From contig JACQKR010000062.1 of assembly GCA_016204425.1 (NCBI GenBank), forward strand, positions 1 to 8,654: 8,654 nt of DNA. The letters are read 5' to 3'. This DNA is from Candidatus Levyibacteriota bacterium. GTDB lineage: Bacteria > Patescibacteriota > Microgenomatia > Levybacterales > UBA12049. Below are positions 6,100 through 8,654 of this stretch, one piece after another; position 1 is the stretch's first letter; each line of letters starts with the position of its first letter. The notes under the pieces are model-generated. The model had not been told where the DNA came from. It did no database searches and saw nothing but the letters and a program-made list of their open reading frames with translations. The translations under genes were made by a program, and so were the position numbers.

Positions 6100-6945
6100 A
6101 TGAAAGATAAAGGACAAGATGTTAACAATCTAATCAAAGAAGCCCTTGCAGAAGATATTCAGGAGGGCGACATCACAACAGCAGCAATTATTCCTGAAAA
6201 TGTACAAGGCAGCGGAATATTTCTCGTCAAAGAGAAGGGTATCGTTGCAGGATTATCGGTAATTGAACAGGTGTTTCGAATCTATGACGCATCGGTTGCA
6301 TTTACTTATCTTAGAAAAGACGGTGATGCTGTTTCTGAGAGAACAGCTGCTGCACGGGTTAGCGGATCGGCAGGATCTCTTCTTACTGTTGAGCGGACAG
6401 CGTTGAATTTTTTGCAGCGTATGAGTGGCATTGCGACGCTCACGAGTCAGTTTGCCAAGGAAATACAGCATACGGGAGCAAAGATTTTGGATACGCGAAA
6501 AACCGCGCCGGGTCTTCGGGTGTTTGATAAAGAAGCAGTTCGAATCGGTGGAGGAATGAATCACCGGATGGGGCTCTTCGATATGTTCCTCATTAAAGAC
6601 AATCATATTGCTGTTGCCGGATCGCTTACAAAGGCAGTTGCTGCCTGCCGGTCGGTACAAAGCAATAAAACGATAAAAATTGAAGTGGAGGCAGAGACTA
6701 TTGATCAAGTGCAAGAGGCATTGACGTGTGATGTCGATATGATTATGCTTGATAATTTTTCACTCCCCATGATTGTTCAAGCGGTAAAAATAGTCAACAA
6801 ACAGTGCCTCCTTGAAGTATCAGGCGGGGTCTCTTTGGAAAATATTGCATCAATTGCAAAAACAGGTGTTGACTATATCTCGGTCGGCGCACTCACGCAC
6901 AGTGCAAAGGCACTTGATATTTCATTTGATCTTACTCTCCTGTAA
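6100..6945 (+). CDS. nadC: Nicotinate-nucleotide pyrophosphorylase (quinolinate phosphoribosyltransferase)
   Basis: Cytoplasmic enzyme joining quinolinate and PRPP to give nicotinate mononucleotide, CO2 and pyrophosphate, in NAD synthesis. The 281-residue length is normal. Motifs in order are EDIQEGDITT (18-27), ERTALNFLQRMSGIAT (98-113), DTRKTAPGLR (131-140), GGGMNHR (150-156), LIKDNH (164-169), KIEVE (193-197), MLDN (216-219), LEVSGG (238-243) and SVGALTHS (261-268). By comparison with characterised enzymes, R99, R133, K134, H155, R156, K166, E195 and D218 are active-site residues, and all are present. The frame extends upstream to ATGs at 6040 and 6073, but these lie before or within the hairpin; alignment favours 6100. 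No clear promoter or Shine-Dalgarno is seen. No nadA, nadB or other NAD gene is in the window. Confidence 0.96.
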   Translation: MKDKGQDVNNLIKEALAEDIQEGDITTAAIIPENVQGSGIFLVKEKGIVAGLSVIEQVFRIYDASVAFTYLRKDGDAVSERTAAARVSGSAGSLLTVERTALNFLQRMSGIATLTSQFAKEIQHTGAKILDTRKTAPGLRVFDKEAVRIGGGMNHRMGLFDMFLIKDNHIAVAGSLTKAVAACRSVQSNKTIKIEVEAETIDQVQEALTCDVDMIMLDNFSLPMIVQAVKIVNKQCLLEVSGGVSLENIASIAKTGVDYISVGALTHSAKALDISFDLTLL

Positions 6946-6975
6946 TACAGTTTATATTCAGCTCATCAATACTTT

Positions 6976-6984
6976 TGCTATAAT
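6976..6984 (+). promoter_or_regulatory. Extended -10 promoter for the serine hydrolase
   Basis: TGCTATAAT is a perfect -10 with a perfect TGn extension, which can work without a good -35; the sequence 16-18 bp upstream is a poor match. The box ends 6 nt before the ATG at 6991, so a start 7 nt downstream would fall on the A of the start codon and give a fully leaderless mRNA. Confidence 0.6.
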
Positions 6985-6990
6985 TGCCGG

Positions 6991-8052
6991 ATGCACCTTG
7001 CAGATTCACTTGCATCAATTGCGACGCAAGCGATACGAGAGCATATCTTTCCTGGATGTGTCATCGGAGTCGTGACGAAAAAAGACCGTCTTGTTCTTCC
7101 CTTCGGTCGGTATACCTATGATGCCGGGTCCCAGTCGGTAAGCGAGAAAACAATATACGACGTTGCATCTGTTACCAAGGCAATTCCTGTTTCCTCTCTT
7201 GCTCTGCAGCTTCTGGATGAGCAGAAGATCAAACTCCTCGACCGGGTTATTTCCTATATCCCAGAGATACAAAATACTGATCGCGAACAAATTACCCTGT
7301 GGCATTTATTGACACAGACGCTTGATTTCTCCTTTCAATTGTCATTGCATAAAGATAAAACCCCTGATGAGATACTGTCACTGATTTTTACCACCGAACT
7401 ACGTAGCCCTCCGGGAACCGTATATGACTATGCGAACGCAACGAGTGTCCTTTTGGGCATGGTGATTGAGCGTGTTTTGCACCAGTCACTTGACCAGGCA
7501 GCACGGGAGCGATTTTTCATACCGCTTGATATGGATAGAACAACGTTTCATTCGGAGCAATTCGCAAAAGAAGCAATCGCGCCTACCGAGATAGATCCCT
7601 GGCGGGGAAGAACCATTCAGGGCGAGGTCCATGATGAAATAACCTCCAAACTTATGCAGAAACAGGTCGTCGGCTCAGCGGGGCTTTTCTCAACAGTTCC
7701 GGATTTACTCAACTTCCTTACGCTTTTACTTAGTAACGGTGTCTATAAAAATAGACACTATTTTTCAGAAAGCATGCTTGATCGGATGAGGACAAATCAG
7801 CTGGTAACCATCGGGAAAAGTGTCGGGCTTGGATGGGAGTTGAATCAGGTGTATATGGGGAAATTTGCAGATTACAATACAATCGCCAAGACAGGATTCA
7901 CCGGGTGTCATGTGCTTTGCTGTATGGAAAAAGGGGTTGGTATTGTTTTACTCTCAAATCATATTTATCCAAAAAGAAGTGTTGACAGGACTTCACTTAT
8001 CAATGTGAGAAGGAATATTGCCGATACGGTATTTACTTATTACACAAACTAG
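6991..8052 (+). CDS. Serine hydrolase, beta-lactamase class C / PBP4* family (PF00144-like)
   Basis: A 353-residue protein of the serine beta-lactamase-like fold, whose members include DD-peptidases, esterases and class C beta-lactamases. All three catalytic boxes are visible: S60-V-T-K63 (in YDVASVTKA), Y147-A-N149 (in PGTVYDYANATSVLLG) and K300-T-G302 (in AKTGFTG). Other family signatures are LWHLLTQT near 103, and HDE at 214-216 ahead of VGSAGLFST near 227. There is no signal peptide or membrane helix, so it is predicted to be cytoplasmic, which argues against a role on periplasmic cell wall or in beta-lactam resistance. The substrate cannot be told from sequence. ATG 6991 is set by the promoter 6 nt upstream. 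The stop lies 4 bp from that of the convergent gene. A terminator-like hairpin lies within the gene at 7739-7765. Confidence 0.9.
   Translation: MHLADSLASIATQAIREHIFPGCVIGVVTKKDRLVLPFGRYTYDAGSQSVSEKTIYDVASVTKAIPVSSLALQLLDEQKIKLLDRVISYIPEIQNTDREQITLWHLLTQTLDFSFQLSLHKDKTPDEILSLIFTTELRSPPGTVYDYANATSVLLGMVIERVLHQSLDQAARERFFIPLDMDRTTFHSEQFAKEAIAPTEIDPWRGRTIQGEVHDEITSKLMQKQVVGSAGLFSTVPDLLNFLTLLLSNGVYKNRHYFSESMLDRMRTNQLVTIGKSVGLGWELNQVYMGKFADYNTIAKTGFTGCHVLCCMEKGVGIVLLSNHIYPKRSVDRTSLINVRRNIADTVFTYYTN
7739..7765 (+). terminator. Intrinsic-terminator-like hairpin inside the serine hydrolase gene
   Basis: GTGTCTAT (7739-7746), loop AAAA, ATAGACAC (7751-7758): a perfect 8-bp stem, extendable by one G-T pair, followed by TA and five T at 7761-7765. 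The stem is only moderately GC-rich. It encodes residues about 250-258 of the hydrolase, between the Tyr box and the KTG box. Its shape is that of a rho-independent terminator, but its function is unproven and it may be chance. Confidence 0.3.
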
Positions 8053-8056
8053 CTAC

Positions 8057-8644
8057 CTACTCCACAGCCTGAGCCCTTCCCAATGATTCTGCTTTATAAC
8101 GAAGCTCAGCAGCGTGAAATTTTGACAAATCAATACCCTCTCTTGTTGCGACCAGTAACCCTTGGATGATTCGTCGCGCAAGTTGAGCTTCCCTTTTTTT
8201 TAAATAATCCATTGCGAATGTGTTCTTTACATAACTGTTATCGACAATACTCAATGAGGCAAAAAAGACGCTGCATTGCACTTCAACCTCATTAATATTT
8301 TTCATTGGGACACTATGAATATTCTGATCAAAGAAGAATTCTCGAAAAAGGAGATTCACTTGTGTCGGTTCGATGCTGAGCTGATTTGGAAAAAGGTCGA
8401 AAGGAAAAACAGCACATATCTTTAGGAGAATTTTTTCTGATCTATCAACAAGACTATCAAGTTTCTGTGTGTGTTTTTCCTTATCAAGCAGTTTCTGCTC
8501 TGCTGCTTCATACCTCCTCTGATTGATAGTATCTGTAGCATAAATGCTTGGCTTTGTCGTATATACCTTGTCTTCACCCAGTTTTTTGAAGGGTAAAGTC
8601 TTTTTTATATTCTGCTTCTGAAATATCGTATTCTGTAATCTCAT
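8057..8644 (-). CDS. Unknown protein, coiled-coil-like N-half and possible PH-like domain
   Basis: A protein of 195 residues from the ATG at 8644. The frame stays open to the window edge (10 more bases), so the true start may lie outside. I do not recognise the family. Residues about 40-72 are charged and probably helical (RRYEAAEQKLLDKEKHTQKL). Residues about 78-145 alternate short hydrophobic strands: FPFDLFPNQLSIEPTQVNLLF, INEVEV, then VFFASLSIV. A helix of about 146-166 follows (YLKKREAQLARRIIQGLLVA). Strands plus a closing helix resemble a bacterial PH-like domain; this is a guess from the pattern. There is no signal peptide or membrane segment. TATACT at 8645-8650 (minus strand) touches the ATG directly, too close to serve as the -10 for that start. 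It converges on the serine hydrolase. Confidence 0.75.
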   Translation of the reverse strand: MRLQNTIFQKQNIKKTLPFKKLGEDKVYTTKPSIYATDTINQRRYEAAEQKLLDKEKHTQKLDSLVDRSEKILLKICAVFPFDLFPNQLSIEPTQVNLLFREFFFDQNIHSVPMKNINEVEVQCSVFFASLSIVDNSYVKNTFAMDYLKKREAQLARRIIQGLLVATREGIDLSKFHAAELRYKAESLGRAQAVE

Positions 8645-8654
8645 AGTATAAAGA

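Noticed and set aside
6253..6714. 153-residue minus-strand open frame
   Set aside because: Lies wholly within nadC, whose motifs are unambiguous.
6991..8052. Antibiotic-resistance beta-lactamase
   Set aside because: The fold is shared by many hydrolases, and the protein lacks an export signal, so resistance is not supported.
1..8654. CRISPR array, tRNA, rRNA, insertion sequence or transposase gene
   Set aside because: No regularly spaced direct repeats, cloverleaf with CCA-type acceptor, rRNA signature or transposase motifs were found; the repeats present are non-coding palindromes.

Overview
The window looks like chromosome from a Candidate Phyla Radiation (Patescibacteria) bacterium, most probably Microgenomates. 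This rests on the gene run rpsD-rpoA-rplQ-rplM-rpsI, on S9 sequence features, on abundant palindromic intergenic repeats, and on a secreted bactofilin-like membrane protein of a type I associate with these genomes. The phylum call is inference from pattern memory; no search was run. The standard code works throughout: no in-frame TGA interrupts a gene, and all ten stops are TAA or TAG.

Layout. Positions 1-3293 carry five plus-strand genes for the translation and transcription core: S4 (5' end cut by the window edge), RNA polymerase alpha, L17, L13 and S9. The rpoA-rplQ gap is filled by a ~158-bp imperfect inverted repeat, then a perfect 12+1+12 palindrome lying on the -10 of a predicted rplQ promoter. 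A 65-bp repeat with three hairpins and GTCAT/ATGAC ends separates rplM from rpsI. Positions 3375-4805 hold an unrecognised 476-residue protein made of two diverged copies of one ~220-residue unit, behind a near-consensus promoter. Convergent to it, with 3 bp between the stops, is a minus-strand gene for an exported beta-helix (bactofilin/DUF583-like) domain joined to a multi-pass membrane domain. Divergent from that is nadC, separated by a gap holding a second GTCAT-type hairpin. A cytoplasmic serine hydrolase of the beta-lactamase class C/PBP4* family follows (6991-8052). A convergent minus-strand gene of unknown function, possibly with a PH-like domain, closes the window.

How it works together. 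The first block is a merged alpha-operon plus L13-S9 operon, apparently with internal promoters. The downstream genes are single units with no obvious shared pathway. Start sites show a consistent pattern. Several genes have a TAnnnT -10 box ending 6-11 nt before the ATG and no Shine-Dalgarno sequence, which predicts leaderless or nearly leaderless mRNAs. The items most worth a second look are the duplicated unknown protein, the palindrome on the rplQ promoter, the repeats sitting next to promoters, the leaderless pattern, and a terminator-like hairpin inside the serine hydrolase gene.
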